A stretch of DNA of 64,000 nucleotides from Ilumatobacteraceae bacterium. Lineage in GTDB: Bacteria > Actinomycetota > Acidimicrobiia > Acidimicrobiales > Ilumatobacteraceae. The DNA lies in assembly GCA_018401375.1 (NCBI GenBank), contig JAGYKR010000003.1, forward strand, positions 107,175-171,174, given 5' to 3'. The notes below the pieces were generated by a model that was not told the DNA's origin, made no database searches, and saw nothing but the letters and a program-made list of their open reading frames with translations. The position numbers and the translations under genes were made by a program. Shown here one piece after another: positions 19,090 to 28,307 of this stretch (its first letter is position 1; each line of letters starts with the position of its first letter).

Positions 19090-20564
19090 CACTGGCCACC
19101 TCGCCCATTCCCATTCGATCCCGCCGCTGCTTCCAAGGCCGCGGCCACCCGGAACATCACCGGTTCATTCAGTGTGGCCGCCATGATCTGGACACCGACC
19201 GGCAAATCATCGGCCCCGGTCCCAAAGGGCACGCTCATCGCTGGATGACCGGCCAGGTTGCTCGGGATCGTGTAGGTGTCGCACAGATACATCGCAAGCG
19301 GGTCATCGGTCTTCGCACCGAGGGCAAAGGCCACCGAAGGCGCCGTCGGGGTCAGCATCACATCCACTTGCTGATAGGCCCGATCAAAATCATCGGCAAT
19401 CAATCGACGCACTTTGAGCGCCTTACCGTAATAAGCGTCAAAATATCCAGCCGACAACGCATAGGTCCCGAGCATGATCCGGCGTTTCACCTCAGGCCCG
19501 AATCCTTCGTGGCGAGTGGCCATGTACATCGAGTTGGTGTCTGAAGCAGGGACCCGCATCCCATACCGCACACCGTCGTAACGGGCCAGATTGCTCGAGG
19601 CCTCCGCCGGGGCGATCAGGTAATAGGCCGTCAGACCGTACGTGAGGGCAGGCACCTGCACATCAACGATCTGAGCTCCAGCTGCAGCCAACGCCGCAAA
19701 GGCCTCCTCGAGGCGAGCTTCCACTTCGGGATCAGCCCCTCCGGGAAGATCGGTGATCCGCCCGATCCTCAGACCCTCCACTCCCTGAGCGATAGCTGCG
19801 GTCAACGACGGATGTTCCATGGGGATTGAGGTGGAGTCACCGGGATCATGACCGGCGATCACATCCATCACCAGTGCCGCATCAGCCACATCGTTGGCGA
19901 AGGGGCCAATCTGATCGAGGCTGCTGGCAAAGGCCACCAAACCGAGCCGACTGACCATCCCGTAGGTGGGTTTGACACCGACCACTCCGCACAGGGCGGC
20001 GGGCTGGCGGATCGAACCGCCAGTGTCGCTGCCGAGGCTGATCGGAGCAAATCCGGCCGCCACTGCCGCAGCCGATCCGCCCGAGGAACCACCGGGCACC
20101 CGGGAGGTGTCACGCGGGTTCCGGGTGGGGCCGAAAGCGGAGTTCTCGGTGCTGGACCCCATCGCAAACTCGTCGAGATTGGTCTTGCCGATCATCACTG
20201 CGCCCGCGGCTGCCAGCTTCGTGACCACCGTCGCGTCATAAGGTGGCCGCCAGCCCTCCAACATCCGTGAAGAGCAGGTGGTGGGCACGCCGCGGGTACA
20301 CATGTTGTCTTTGATCGCCACCGGCACACCCGCCAGAGGGCCCGGATCTTGGCCGGCGGCCACCATGGCGTCCACTGCAGCAGCTTGTGCTCGGGCTTGA
20401 TCAATGGTCACGAGATTAAAGGCGTGAATTTCCGACTCACGCGCCGTGATCGCTGCGAGATGGTTCTCAAGCACCGCTGAGGCGGTCATCTGGCCGGACC
20501 GGATCTGGGCGGCGATCTGCGTGGCCGATGACATGGCAAAAGAAGATGAATCTGCAGTTGACAT
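19089..20564 (-). CDS. gatA: Asp-tRNA(Asn)/Glu-tRNA(Gln) amidotransferase subunit A
   Basis: A 491-residue amidase-signature protein that releases ammonia from glutamine for GatB. The catalytic Ser-cisSer-Lys set is visible as the Lys in [10 protein letters not shown] near 88, the cis-Ser in [14 protein letters not shown] near 166, and the nucleophile Ser in [13 protein letters not shown] near 188. [19 protein letters not shown] near 370 is typical GatA. It begins 3 bp after the gatC stop and overlaps gatB at its end, so the three genes form a tight operon in the order C-A-B. Confidence 0.97.
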   Translation of the reverse strand: MSTADSSSFAMSSATQIAAQIRSGQMTASAVLENHLAAITARESEIHAFNLVTIDQARAQAAAVDAMVAAGQDPGPLAGVPVAIKDNMCTRGVPTTCSSRMLEGWRPPYDATVVTKLAAAGAVMIGKTNLDEFAMGSSTENSAFGPTRNPRDTSRVPGGSSGGSAAAVAAGFAPISLGSDTGGSIRQPAALCGVVGVKPTYGMVSRLGLVAFASSLDQIGPFANDVADAALVMDVIAGHDPGDSTSIPMEHPSLTAAIAQGVEGLRIGRITDLPGGADPEVEARLEEAFAALAAAGAQIVDVQVPALTYGLTAYYLIAPAEASSNLARYDGVRYGMRVPASDTNSMYMATRHEGFGPEVKRRIMLGTYALSAGYFDAYYGKALKVRRLIADDFDRAYQQVDVMLTPTAPSVAFALGAKTDDPLAMYLCDTYTIPSNLAGHPAMSVPFGTGADDLPVGVQIMAATLNEPVMFRVAAALEAAAGSNGNGRGGQ

Positions 20565-20567
20565 CGT

Positions 20568-20870
20568 TCAGTCCTCCAACCCGATGATCGGCGGGACACG
20601 GAACCGGTGGTCCTCCACATCGGGGGCCACCGCGAGCACCTCGTCACGATCCAAGCAGGGCTGCTCCACGTCCTCACGCAGCACGTTGATCAGCGGATAG
20701 GGCTGGGTCATCGGGACCACCGCGTCCAAGTCCACAGCGTCGATATCGGCGAAATGGTCGAGCATCTTTGCCAACTGCTCGGTGGTGACCTCAATCTCCG
20801 AGGGGGTCAGATCAAGGCGGGCCAAGCGAGACACCTTGGCAACTACGTGGACATCAATGCGTTCAGGCAC
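20568..20870 (-). CDS. gatC: Asp-tRNA(Asn)/Glu-tRNA(Gln) amidotransferase subunit C
   Basis: A 100-residue GatC that wraps around GatA and stabilises the complex. It shows VAKVSRLARLDLTPSEIEVTTEQLAKMLDHFADIDAVD and PTQPY-like MTQPYPLINVLREDV, close to family consensus. The start is GTG at 20870; gatA follows after 3 bp. Confidence 0.93.
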   Translation of the reverse strand: MPERIDVHVVAKVSRLARLDLTPSEIEVTTEQLAKMLDHFADIDAVDLDAVVPMTQPYPLINVLREDVEQPCLDRDEVLAVAPDVEDHRFRVPPIIGLED

Positions 20871-20879
20871 GTCTCCACG

Positions 20880-21686
20880 CTACTGCGCAGCGCGGTGACG
20901 GCCACGGGCCCACAGGAGATACACCGCTGCACCAATGATCGCTGCGAGCGCTGTCCACTGATTGAGGCGGAGACCCGCCCATTGCGAGGCCTGATCGATC
21001 CGCAGACCTTCGATCCAGAACCGGCCGATCCCGTAGCCGAGAACGAACACGCCCATCAGCTTCCCCGGGGCGAGTGTGACCCGACGGTCGATCAGCAGCA
21101 AGACCCCCGCTAATCCGAGGGTCCACAGGGATTCGTAGAGGAAGGTCGGATGAAAAGTGGTGCCGAGCGCATAGCCAGAAGGGATGTAGCGGTCATCTAC
21201 TTCGAGCGCCCACGGCAAGGTAGTGGGTCTGCCAAAAAGTTCTTGGTTAAACCAGTTCCCCCACCGTCCGATCGATTGAGCGAGCGGGATCGCTGGAGCC
21301 GCACAGGTGGCGGCAATCGCCATCGAGATCCCGCGTCGCCGCGCCATCCACAGGCCCACGCCGATCCCAGCGATCAGTCCTCCCGGGATCCCGAGGCCCC
21401 CTTTCCAAATGGCCGGGATCGCACCGAGGTCATCAGCAAACCGGTCCCATTCGGTGATCACGTGATAGAGCCGCGCTCCCACTACTCCCGCGGCCACCGC
21501 CCAGATCGCGATCGCCGAAGCGTCATCGGAAGTCCCGACCTCGCGTGCTTCAAACCGCTTTCCGAGCAGCCAGACGGCAGCGATCACCCCAAGGGCGATC
21601 AACAAACCGTATGCGCGCAGGTCCAGCGGGCCGATGGAAATCGACGCACCGGGAGGCGCCGGGAACGCAGCGATCACAGGCCGCAC
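20880..21686 (-). CDS. lgt: Prolipoprotein diacylglyceryl transferase
   Basis: A 268-residue integral membrane enzyme transferring diacylglycerol from phosphatidylglycerol to the lipobox Cys of prolipoproteins. Family segments are LRAYGLLIALGVIAAVWLL, GARLYHVITEW, GKGGLGIPGGLIAG-like WKGGLGIPGG, SIGRWGNWFNQELFG with the catalytic Arg/Asn motif, and HPTFLYESLW. About seven helices. Two GTG starts are possible: 21686, and 21677 which overlaps the upstream stop as GTGA and is perhaps the true one. A lipoprotein (the transporter binding protein at 60.5 kb) would be a substrate. Confidence 0.93.
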   Translation of the reverse strand: MRPVIAAFPAPPGASISIGPLDLRAYGLLIALGVIAAVWLLGKRFEAREVGTSDDASAIAIWAVAAGVVGARLYHVITEWDRFADDLGAIPAIWKGGLGIPGGLIAGIGVGLWMARRRGISMAIAATCAAPAIPLAQSIGRWGNWFNQELFGRPTTLPWALEVDDRYIPSGYALGTTFHPTFLYESLWTLGLAGVLLLIDRRVTLAPGKLMGVFVLGYGIGRFWIEGLRIDQASQWAGLRLNQWTALAAIIGAAVYLLWARGRHRAAQ

Positions 21687-22435
21687 ACTCGTGAAGCGAA
21701 CTCCACGGAGCGGTCCAAGATCAGATCTCGGTCATAGTCCTGGGTGGCCACGTGATAACTGCGCTCGAGCCACAGGTGCTCCACCGACCCGCCGTACACA
21801 CCGGCAAGAAACTCGCTGTCTGCGGGATCCACCACATGGTCCTGACGCGAGGTCACGAGCAACAAAGGCAAAGTCAACTCCTGATACCGAGGCATCATCT
21901 CGGCGAGGCCCTCATGTTGGAGGGACAGTAACGGTGCCACCGGCGCGCCGTCATAGGCGATTTCCACCACATCGGGATCTGCGATATCTGAACCGATGGC
22001 CGGCATCACTGCCATCCCGTCAGCCAGCATCTCTTCGAGCATCTCAAGTACATCGGGGGCTTGGGGTCGCACCGCAGGGTTCACACAAATCAGACCGGAG
22101 GTTGCAAGCCCCTGCAGACCCGACCACAAGGTCAACGATCCACCCATGCTGAGGCCGGCCACCACCACGTGATCGGCACGGGCCCGCAGACGTTCGGCGG
22201 CGGCAAGAACCTCTCCACACCAGTCCTGCCACCGGGTCCCGGTCATCTCTTCCACCGTGGTGCCGTGGCCGGGCAGCCGCGGCAACTCCACATGAAAGCC
22301 CTGCTCAGCGAAGCGGTGGGCCACACCTCGCATCGAGGACGGATTGCCGGTGAAGCCGTGCAGGGCGAGAATGCCCGCTGATCCGTCGGACTGATGGGAC
22401 CACGGTTCTGCACCGGGAAGCACGGAGACGCTCAT
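21674..22435 (-). CDS. Alpha/beta hydrolase (carboxylesterase/monoacylglycerol lipase type)
   Basis: A 253-residue serine hydrolase. ILALHGFTGNPSSMRGVAHRFAEQGFHVELPRLPGHGTT contains the oxyanion HGF; the nucleophile is in GLSMGGSLTL near 113, the acid in LVTSRQDHVVDP near 203, and the His in RSYHVATQDYD near 235. This matches Est30/BioH-like and monoglyceride lipase families; the acyl substrate is unknown. It lies just before lgt, with overlapping ends, so both are probably co-transcribed. Divergent from the M48 protease gene. Confidence 0.88.
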   Translation of the reverse strand: MSVSVLPGAEPWSHQSDGSAGILALHGFTGNPSSMRGVAHRFAEQGFHVELPRLPGHGTTVEEMTGTRWQDWCGEVLAAAERLRARADHVVVAGLSMGGSLTLWSGLQGLATSGLICVNPAVRPQAPDVLEMLEEMLADGMAVMPAIGSDIADPDVVEIAYDGAPVAPLLSLQHEGLAEMMPRYQELTLPLLLVTSRQDHVVDPADSEFLAGVYGGSVEHLWLERSYHVATQDYDRDLILDRSVEFASRVCGL

Positions 22436-22512
22436 GATCAGTTTCTAGCCCAAAAACTTGAGGGTCACACCCCCGGCCCTATCGCTGCCCTCCAGATATA
22501 ACCTAAACAATC

Positions 22513-23442
22513 GTGGGGTATCAGCGCAGACGGATGGAGGCGGTAGCGGTCACCGGTCTGATCCCCGTCGCAATGCTGGTGCCGCTGTGGCTGGTCTCGC
22601 TCGCAATCTTCTGGCTCATCCTGCGGGTCTGGGTGGAGATCGCGTTTTGGTGGTTCCCCCTCGGGTGGCTCTTGCTCGGATCGGCACTGTTCCTGAGGCC
22701 GATCCAAGTAGCCATTTTGACCCCGTTGCTCGGGGCCCGACGCCCATCGGACGCAGAGACCGAGATCCTGCGACCGGTGTGGACAGAGCTCACCCGAGTG
22801 CTCGATCTCCCCGCTAACCGCTATGTGCTGCGGGTCCTCCCCGCCGAGGAACTCAACGCGTTTGCCTCTGGGGGACATCTCGTTGTGGTCACGACCTATG
22901 CAATCGAACAACTCGAAGACCGAGACCTCGCAGGCGTCCTCGCCCACGAACTGAGCCATCACCTCGGGATGCATACCGTGTCGTTAACCCTCGGCCATTG
23001 GCTCTCTCTACCGATCATGGTGTGGGCCAAAGTGGGCTTTTTCTTGCACAACGTGGCCCAAGCGGCCACCGACACTTTTGCCCAGCGGTCCCCGATCATG
23101 ACCACCATCGGTCATCTCGTGGCCGTGACCCTCAACGCAGTGGCCTCGGTGTTCCTCGCCGGTTTAAACCTGAGTGATGCGATCACCAACCACTTCAGCC
23201 GCTCCGTGGAGTATGAAGCTGATCGCCGGGTGGTGATCATGGGGTACGGCCCCCATTTGGTGACCGCACTCTCCAAGGTCTCCGGGGTACCGAGTTTCTC
23301 TGCATCAGCGATGATGTCACACCGTGAGCACTCCGCAGATCCCAACACCGAACTGACCAGGCGCCAGCGGCTCGCATCCTCGCATCCCCCAGCGCGCACC
23401 CGAATGGCGCGGATCGAAGCGATGCTGCGCCAAGCCGGTTAA
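22513..23442 (+). CDS. M48 family (HtpX-like) membrane metalloprotease
   Basis: A 309-residue zinc protease. Two N-terminal membrane helices (about 10-35 and 40-60) precede a catalytic domain with HELSHHLGMH near 148-157 (HExxH zinc site), further hydrophobic segments, and the distal zinc ligand Glu in SVEYEADRRVVIMG near 235. The family performs membrane-protein quality control. Start is GTG 22513, nine codons before an in-frame ATG-like region; a TATAAC element lies 18 bp upstream. First gene of a plus-strand run that continues with CoA enzymes, though a functional link is not evident. Confidence 0.87.
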   Translation: MGYQRRRMEAVAVTGLIPVAMLVPLWLVSLAIFWLILRVWVEIAFWWFPLGWLLLGSALFLRPIQVAILTPLLGARRPSDAETEILRPVWTELTRVLDLPANRYVLRVLPAEELNAFASGGHLVVVTTYAIEQLEDRDLAGVLAHELSHHLGMHTVSLTLGHWLSLPIMVWAKVGFFLHNVAQAATDTFAQRSPIMTTIGHLVAVTLNAVASVFLAGLNLSDAITNHFSRSVEYEADRRVVIMGYGPHLVTALSKVSGVPSFSASAMMSHREHSADPNTELTRRQRLASSHPPARTRMARIEAMLRQAG

Positions 23443-23451
23443 GCCAGCAGT

Positions 23452-23485
23452 GAAATGATGAAAGTACCGAAATGATGAAAGTGCC
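23452..23485. repeat. 17-bp tandem duplication creating a mini-ORF chain before the thioesterase
   Basis: GAAATGATGAAAGTACC (23452-23468) is repeated with one mismatch at 23469-23485, just before ATG 23489. Each copy holds ATGATG. The first mini-ORF (MMKVPK) ends in TGA overlapping the second ATG as ATGA; the second (MMKVPE) ends in TGA overlapping the real start, again as ATGA. Confidence 0.9.
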
Positions 23486-23488
23486 GGA

Positions 23489-23923
23489 ATGAGAACCAGC
23501 GTCACCCCTTCCACTGATCCCACCGATTATGCGTATACCCACAGACTTCGGGTGCGCTTTGCCGAGACCGATGCGATGGGCATCGTCCATCACAGCCGCT
23601 ACCTTCCCTATCTGGAAGAGGCTCGAGTTGAATATCTGCGCTCTATCGGTCATCCCTATCACGAGATCCACGAGGCCGGCACCGATCTGGCCGTGCTGGA
23701 GGCCTTCGTCCAATATCGACTCCCCCTTCGCTTTGATGATCTGGTGGATGTCCATTTACGCATGGCTCAGACCACCCGAACCACCTTCCAGATGGCCTAT
23801 CTGCTGTGTGTGGACGATGCGGCGCACGCCACCGCCGTAACGGTGCATGGAGCGGTGATGAACAATCGCCCCACCCGCCTTCCCTCCTGGCTCGGCGAAC
23901 TCGCTGATCAGAGCGGCATCTGA
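23489..23923 (+). CDS. Acyl-CoA thioesterase, YbgC/4HBT family
   Basis: A 144-residue hot-dog-fold thioesterase. The signature is RVRFAETDAMGIVHHSRYLPYLEEARVEYLR near 17-46 with the catalytic Asp in the TDAMG motif, then VLEAFVQYRLPLRFDDLVDVHLRM. It hydrolyses short- or medium-chain or aromatic acyl-CoA; the exact substrate is unknown. Start ATG 23489 is preceded by a tandemly duplicated segment carrying two mini-ORFs, so initiation may depend on termination-reinitiation. Upstream of a DUF35/thiolase pair, consistent with CoA metabolism. Confidence 0.9.
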   Translation: MRTSVTPSTDPTDYAYTHRLRVRFAETDAMGIVHHSRYLPYLEEARVEYLRSIGHPYHEIHEAGTDLAVLEAFVQYRLPLRFDDLVDVHLRMAQTTRTTFQMAYLLCVDDAAHATAVTVHGAVMNNRPTRLPSWLGELADQSGI

Positions 23924-23977
23924 CTACCGTCGCAGGCATAGCCCTGACCGAATCACTGATCTCATGAAGGATTGAAG

Positions 23978-24388
23978 ATGACCGACACCGTTGCCAGTCA
24001 AGTCCCCTTAGTGGAGTACCTCGTCCTCGGGGACAAGCCCCACCTCGTCGCTCAAGAGTGCACCTCCTGCGGTGCTCGCTTCTTTGATCGCCGTAACGCA
24101 TGCGCGAAATGCTTCGCAACAGATTTCCGTCAGGTGGATATCGCCACCACCGGGGTAGTTCGAACCTTCACGATCGTGGCCTATGCCGCACCCGGGATCC
24201 CGGTGCCGTTCGTATCCGCAGTGATCGATTGTGAGGGCACCAGCGTGCGCGCCAACCTCATCGAGGTCCCCGCCGACCCCGAGCACGTGTCCACAGGTAT
24301 GAACGTGGAGTTAGCCACCTATTCCCTCGGCGTAGACGACAACGGTGCCGAGGCGATTGGCTTTGGCTTCCGCCCCGTCGCAGCCTGA
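23978..24388 (+). CDS. DUF35 Zn-ribbon/OB-fold acyl-CoA-associated protein
   Basis: A 136-residue protein with an N-terminal rubredoxin-like zinc ribbon, CTSCGARFFDRRNACAKC near 28-45, followed by an OB fold (VRTFTIVAYAAPGIPVPFVSAVIDCEGTSVRANLIEVP). DUF35 proteins pair with thiolase-fold enzymes and hold the acyl-CoA, as in ChsH2/Ltp2 aldolases and archaeal HMG-CoA synthase. The thiolase follows 65 bp downstream, which supports such a complex. ATG 23978 has AAGGA six bases upstream; a TTG two codons earlier is less likely. Confidence 0.88.
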   Translation: MTDTVASQVPLVEYLVLGDKPHLVAQECTSCGARFFDRRNACAKCFATDFRQVDIATTGVVRTFTIVAYAAPGIPVPFVSAVIDCEGTSVRANLIEVPADPEHVSTGMNVELATYSLGVDDNGAEAIGFGFRPVAA

Positions 24389-24453
24389 CCCACCCGACAT
24401 TTATTCTCGATATTTACCACCAGTACTTCAGATCAGGATCAAGGAGACAGCAG

Positions 24454-25662
24454 ATGAGCGCCAGTGACGAGATTTGGATCCTCGGAATCCATATGACCAA
24501 GTTTGGGAAGTATCCCAACCATGACGTGGTAGACCTCGGTGCCGAGGCCATCATGGGGGCGCTCGCCGATGCGCAGGTCACCATGGCTGACATTGGCATC
24601 TTGGCCGCCGGCAACCTAATGGGGTCCGGCGGGATTGGTCAGCAACTACAAAAGCAGGTAGGCCAGACCGGTATCCCCGTCTTCAATGTCTCTAACGCCT
24701 GCGCGACCGGCGCCACGGCGCTGCGTACAGCGATCATGGCGGTGAAAGCCGGTGAAGTGGACATGGGTCTCGCCGTCGGGGTGGAGAAACTCGCTGGCGC
24801 CGGCCTCCTCGGCGGAGGCGGCAAGTCCAAGAGTGATGACAATGTGTGGTCTCCGTCCGGACGCTACGGGGCGGTCGCACCCACCGATGGCCGGATCGGC
24901 ACCGACACCATGCCGGGCGTTTTTGCTCAGATCGGAATGGAGTACGGCCACAAATACGGCGGCACCAGCTTTGAGCTGTTTGCCCGGATCAGTGAGAAGA
25001 ACCACTCGCATTCCACCCTCAACCCACTCGCTGCGTATAACAAGGCCATGTCGCTCGAGCAGATCATGGGCGACATCATGATTGCGTACCCCAACACCCG
25101 TCCGATGTGCTCAGCCAACTGTGACGGTGCTGCTGCTGCCGTGGTGGTCTCTGGGGCAAAGCTCAAGACCCTCAGCCTCGAACAGCAACGGCGCGCCATC
25201 AAGGTCACAGCGTCGGTGCTTACCAGCGATCCGTGGCAGGAGGCCTGCCAGATCCTGCCTGACGTGAACACCCTCACTCGTAACGCCGCCTTGCAGGCCT
25301 ACGAACTCGCCGGGGTGGGCCCCGAGGATCTCGATCTCGTGGAACTTCACGATTGCTTCGCCACCGCCGAGTTGGTGCACTACGACAACTTGATGCTGTG
25401 TGAGGAAGGCGGCGCAGTGGACTTCTTTAACTCCGGTGCCCCGTGGCGTGACGGTCGTTTGCCGGTGAACGTGTCCGGTGGTCTTCAGTCCAAGGGCCAT
25501 CCGATCTCCGCTACCGGTATCGCCAACATCTGGGAGGTCTGCCAACACCTCCGTAACGAAGGTGGCCAGCGTCAGATCGAGGGCGCCAAGGTTGGTCTGG
25601 CCCACGTGATCGGCCTCGGCAGCGCCTGCGGGATCCACGTGCTCGAATCTTCTGCCGCCTAA
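24454..25662 (+). CDS. Thiolase family protein (acetyl-CoA acetyltransferase / lipid-transfer thiolase type)
   Basis: A 402-residue thiolase-fold enzyme. The acyl-accepting Cys is in NVSNACATGATALRTAIMAV near 88, and the second active-site segment is GGLQSKGHPISATGIANIWE near 346, with LHDCFATAELVHYDNL near 298. The NACATG form is found in the SCP-x/lipid-transfer subgroup and its DUF35-dependent members, rather than in classical biosynthetic thiolase (C-x-S-G). It may act with the preceding DUF35 protein as thiolase or retro-aldolase. AAGGAGA lies eight bases before ATG. Confidence 0.88.
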   Translation: MSASDEIWILGIHMTKFGKYPNHDVVDLGAEAIMGALADAQVTMADIGILAAGNLMGSGGIGQQLQKQVGQTGIPVFNVSNACATGATALRTAIMAVKAGEVDMGLAVGVEKLAGAGLLGGGGKSKSDDNVWSPSGRYGAVAPTDGRIGTDTMPGVFAQIGMEYGHKYGGTSFELFARISEKNHSHSTLNPLAAYNKAMSLEQIMGDIMIAYPNTRPMCSANCDGAAAAVVVSGAKLKTLSLEQQRRAIKVTASVLTSDPWQEACQILPDVNTLTRNAALQAYELAGVGPEDLDLVELHDCFATAELVHYDNLMLCEEGGAVDFFNSGAPWRDGRLPVNVSGGLQSKGHPISATGIANIWEVCQHLRNEGGQRQIEGAKVGLAHVIGLGSACGIHVLESSAA

Positions 25663-25716
25663 ACCTTTCGGTCTCTGCACTTTCTGCCAGAAGCCTTGGG
25701 GGCGTACCCTAGGTGG

Positions 25717-26766
25717 GTGCGCACACCCAAGGACTTCTTCAAACCCCTCGCTGTAGGTGCTCCTGCACCGGTCAGGGAGATTCCGTTCCGGCCGAGCCGG
25801 ATGATCCATTTTTTCCCTCCATCTAACGCGAAGATGGTGGCCAAGGTGCCCGACATCGCACCGACGGTGGACATCTTGCTCGGTAACTTAGAAGACGGAG
25901 TCCCCGCCAGTGACAAAGAGGCTGCTCGCGCCGGTCTCGTCGAGGTGGGTAAGACCATGGATCTCGGCGACACTGCGTTGTGGACTCGGATCAACAGTTT
26001 GGATTCGCCGTGGGCCCTCGATGACTTGACCACCTTGGTCAGCGAGATCGGCGACAAACTCGACGTGATCATGATTCCCAAAGTGGAGGGTCCAGAAGAC
26101 ATCCACTACGCCGACCGCTTGATCGCCCAGCTCGAAGCCAAGGCCGGGCTCACCAAGCCCTTGCTGCTCCATGCGATCCTCGAAACGGCCCAAGGTGTAG
26201 CCAACGTGGAAGCGATCTGTGGTGCTTCACCACGAATGCAGGGGTTGTCTCTCGGGCCAGCGGACCTCGCTGCAAACAGGCGGATGAAGACCACTCGAGT
26301 GGGCGGCGGTCACCCCGATTATCTGGTGCGCGCCGATCCTGATCCCGATAACGCCGAGGCGTCCCGCACGATCTATCAGCAGGACCTGTGGCACTACACC
26401 ATCGCTCGCATGGTGGACGCCTGTGTCACTCACGGGATCTTGCCGTTCTATGGTCCCTTCGGCGACATCGCCGACACCGTTGCCTGTGAAGATCAGTTCC
26501 GCAACGCCTACCTACTCGGTTGTGTGGGGGCGTGGAGCTTGCACCCCGTGCAAATCGCGATCGCCAAACGGGTCTTTAGCCCCCGCCCCCAAGATGTGGC
26601 TCATGCCCGCCGGGTGATCGAAGCCATGGGCGACGGGACCGGCGCAATCATGCTCGACGGCAAGATGGAAGACGATGCTTCTGTCAAGCAGTGCAAGGTG
26701 GTGGTGGAACTCGCCCAAGAGCTCGCCGCCCGCGATCCCGAACTAGCCGCAAGTTACGGCTTCTGA
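25717..26766 (+). CDS. mcl: L-malyl-CoA/beta-methylmalyl-CoA lyase
   Basis: About 349 residues, very like the Chloroflexus and Rhodobacter malyl-CoA lyase as I recall it: [127 protein letters not shown] and [22 protein letters not shown]. It cleaves malyl-CoA to acetyl-CoA and glyoxylate, or methylmalyl-CoA to propionyl-CoA and glyoxylate. GTG 25717 (MRTPKDFF) matches the family N-terminus; a TTG at 25696 would lengthen it by seven residues. A second CitE-like enzyme follows. Confidence 0.88.
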   Translation: MRTPKDFFKPLAVGAPAPVREIPFRPSRMIHFFPPSNAKMVAKVPDIAPTVDILLGNLEDGVPASDKEAARAGLVEVGKTMDLGDTALWTRINSLDSPWALDDLTTLVSEIGDKLDVIMIPKVEGPEDIHYADRLIAQLEAKAGLTKPLLLHAILETAQGVANVEAICGASPRMQGLSLGPADLAANRRMKTTRVGGGHPDYLVRADPDPDNAEASRTIYQQDLWHYTIARMVDACVTHGILPFYGPFGDIADTVACEDQFRNAYLLGCVGAWSLHPVQIAIAKRVFSPRPQDVAHARRVIEAMGDGTGAIMLDGKMEDDASVKQCKVVVELAQELAARDPELAASYGF

Positions 26767-26803
26767 TCACCTTCGACTACTTCTGAACCTGTGAGGACTT
26801 GAG

Positions 26804-27676
26804 ATGACCGCTGACCTACACCGCCCCCGCCGCTCCGTGTTGTACATGCCGGCCGCCAACACCCGGGCCCTCGAAAAGGCCATCACCATTCCCTCTGATG
26901 CACTGATCTTTGACCTCGAGGACGCAGTAGCACCCGATGCCAAAGAGGAGGCCCGTGCTCATGCGGTCGATGCCGTGAAATCGGGGGCCTACGGATCCCG
27001 TGAAGTGACCATTCGCTGCAACGGACTCGATACCCCATGGGGTCGCGATGACCTTCAGGCCGCCGCTACCTCCGGTGCTGCTGCGGTGGTCATTCCCAAG
27101 GTGTCCACCGTTAGTTATCTCGATGAGGTCTCCGCGATCCTCGATACCGCAGGTGCGCCAACCAGCCTCACAATTTGGGCGATGGTGGAAACCCCGACCG
27201 CGATCCTCGATGTCCGTGACATCGCCCGTCATCCCCGGGTCCCGGTCCTCGTGATGGGCACCAACGATTTAGCCCGTGAACTGCGCTGCGCTCTGCTGCC
27301 TGGCCGGCACCCGTTGCTGCCCCATCTAGCTACTGCGCTCCTCGCGGCACGCGAGGCAGGAAAAGTCATCCTCGACGGTGTGTATAACGACGTGAAGAAC
27401 CCCGAGGGTTTTGAATCCGAATGTGTCCAAGGTTTCGAGATGGGTTTTGACGGCAAGACTCTGATCCACCCCTCCCAAGTGGATCCCTGCAATCAGGTGT
27501 GGGCCCCCGATGAGGCGGAGGTTGCGCATGCCCACAAAGTGATCGAGGCTTTCGAGGCCGCTGTTGCCGAGGGCCGTGGAGTGATCACTGTGGACGGTCG
27601 GATGATCGAAAACCTGCACGTGGACAACGCTCGACGGACCCTCGCCACCGCCGCTGCGATCGCCGCTCTCAGCTGA
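26804..27676 (+). CDS. HpcH/HpaI (CitE-like) CoA-ester lyase or malyl-CoA thioesterase
   Basis: A 290-residue TIM-barrel CitE-like protein: RRSVLYMPAANTRALEKA, DALIFDLEDAVAPDAKEEAR, VVIPKVSTVSYLDEV, WAMVETPTAILDV, MGTNDLARELR, GVYNDVKNPEGFESECVQGFEMGFDGKTLIHPSQV. This is the size and pattern of (3S)-malyl-CoA thioesterase (Mcl2) and citramalyl-CoA lyase. Placed 37 bp after the malyl-CoA lyase gene, it may form an Mcl1/Mcl2 pair as used in the ethylmalonyl-CoA pathway of Rhodobacter, where glyoxylate and acetyl- or propionyl-CoA are interconverted with malate. Which activity it has is not decided by sequence. ATG has GAGG 12 bp upstream. Confidence 0.83.
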   Translation: MTADLHRPRRSVLYMPAANTRALEKAITIPSDALIFDLEDAVAPDAKEEARAHAVDAVKSGAYGSREVTIRCNGLDTPWGRDDLQAAATSGAAAVVIPKVSTVSYLDEVSAILDTAGAPTSLTIWAMVETPTAILDVRDIARHPRVPVLVMGTNDLARELRCALLPGRHPLLPHLATALLAAREAGKVILDGVYNDVKNPEGFESECVQGFEMGFDGKTLIHPSQVDPCNQVWAPDEAEVAHAHKVIEAFEAAVAEGRGVITVDGRMIENLHVDNARRTLATAAAIAALS

Positions 27677-27677
27677 C

Positions 27678-28304
27678 CTATTCGGGGTCCGGGGTCTCAC
27701 CGGGAATAACCCCCGGGATCTGAACTCCAGCGGCCGCCAGCATCGCACAGGTCTCCATCACCGGCAGGCCGATCACGTTGGTGAGAGAACCGCGGACCCC
27801 GGCCACGAGTACCGCACCACGACCTTGGACGGCGTATGCGCCGGCCTTGCCCATCGGTTCCCCGGTGGACACATACCACTCGATCCACGCCGGATCGATG
27901 GTGGAAATCTCTACAGTGCTGGTCACCACCTCAGACCACTGCTGGTCATCGCAACGAACCACCACTGCGGTATAGACGTGATGTTCACGTCCCGATAACA
28001 ACGACAGCATGCGGCGGGCATCGGCGGCATCATCGGGTTTGGCGAGGATCTGTCCATCGATGGCGACGGTCGTATCGGCGGCGATCACTACTGAGCCCGG
28101 TGATCTGAGCACCCCAACCCGGGCCTTCTCCATCGCCACCCGGTGCACGTAGTCCACTGGGTCTTCGCCATCGAGCACGCTCTCGTCCACATCAGGGGCC
28201 TTCACCAAAAATTGCAGGCCCACCCCGGTCAGCAACTCGCTGCGGCGGGGCGATCCCGATGCAAGCAGCACCGGCGCAAAGATCTGATCTGTTGGATTTG
28301 TCAC
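27678..28304 (-). CDS. maf: Maf-family nucleoside triphosphate pyrophosphatase
   Basis: A 208-residue house-cleaning nucleotidase. It shows the N-terminal VLLASGSPRRSELLTGVGL, DVDESV, YVHRVAMEKA, VIAADTTVAIDGQILAKPDDAADARRML and YAVQGRGAVLVAGVRGSLTNVIGLPV, the full Maf motif set. Members hydrolyse dTTP/UTP or modified nucleotides to monophosphate. Its stop lies 1 bp from the stop of the convergent CitE-like gene, and 3 bp separate it from dusB upstream, so it ends a long minus-strand transcript. Confidence 0.93.
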   Translation of the reverse strand: MTNPTDQIFAPVLLASGSPRRSELLTGVGLQFLVKAPDVDESVLDGEDPVDYVHRVAMEKARVGVLRSPGSVVIAADTTVAIDGQILAKPDDAADARRMLSLLSGREHHVYTAVVVRCDDQQWSEVVTSTVEISTIDPAWIEWYVSTGEPMGKAGAYAVQGRGAVLVAGVRGSLTNVIGLPVMETCAMLAAAGVQIPGVIPGETPDPE

Positions 28305-28307
28305 CGT

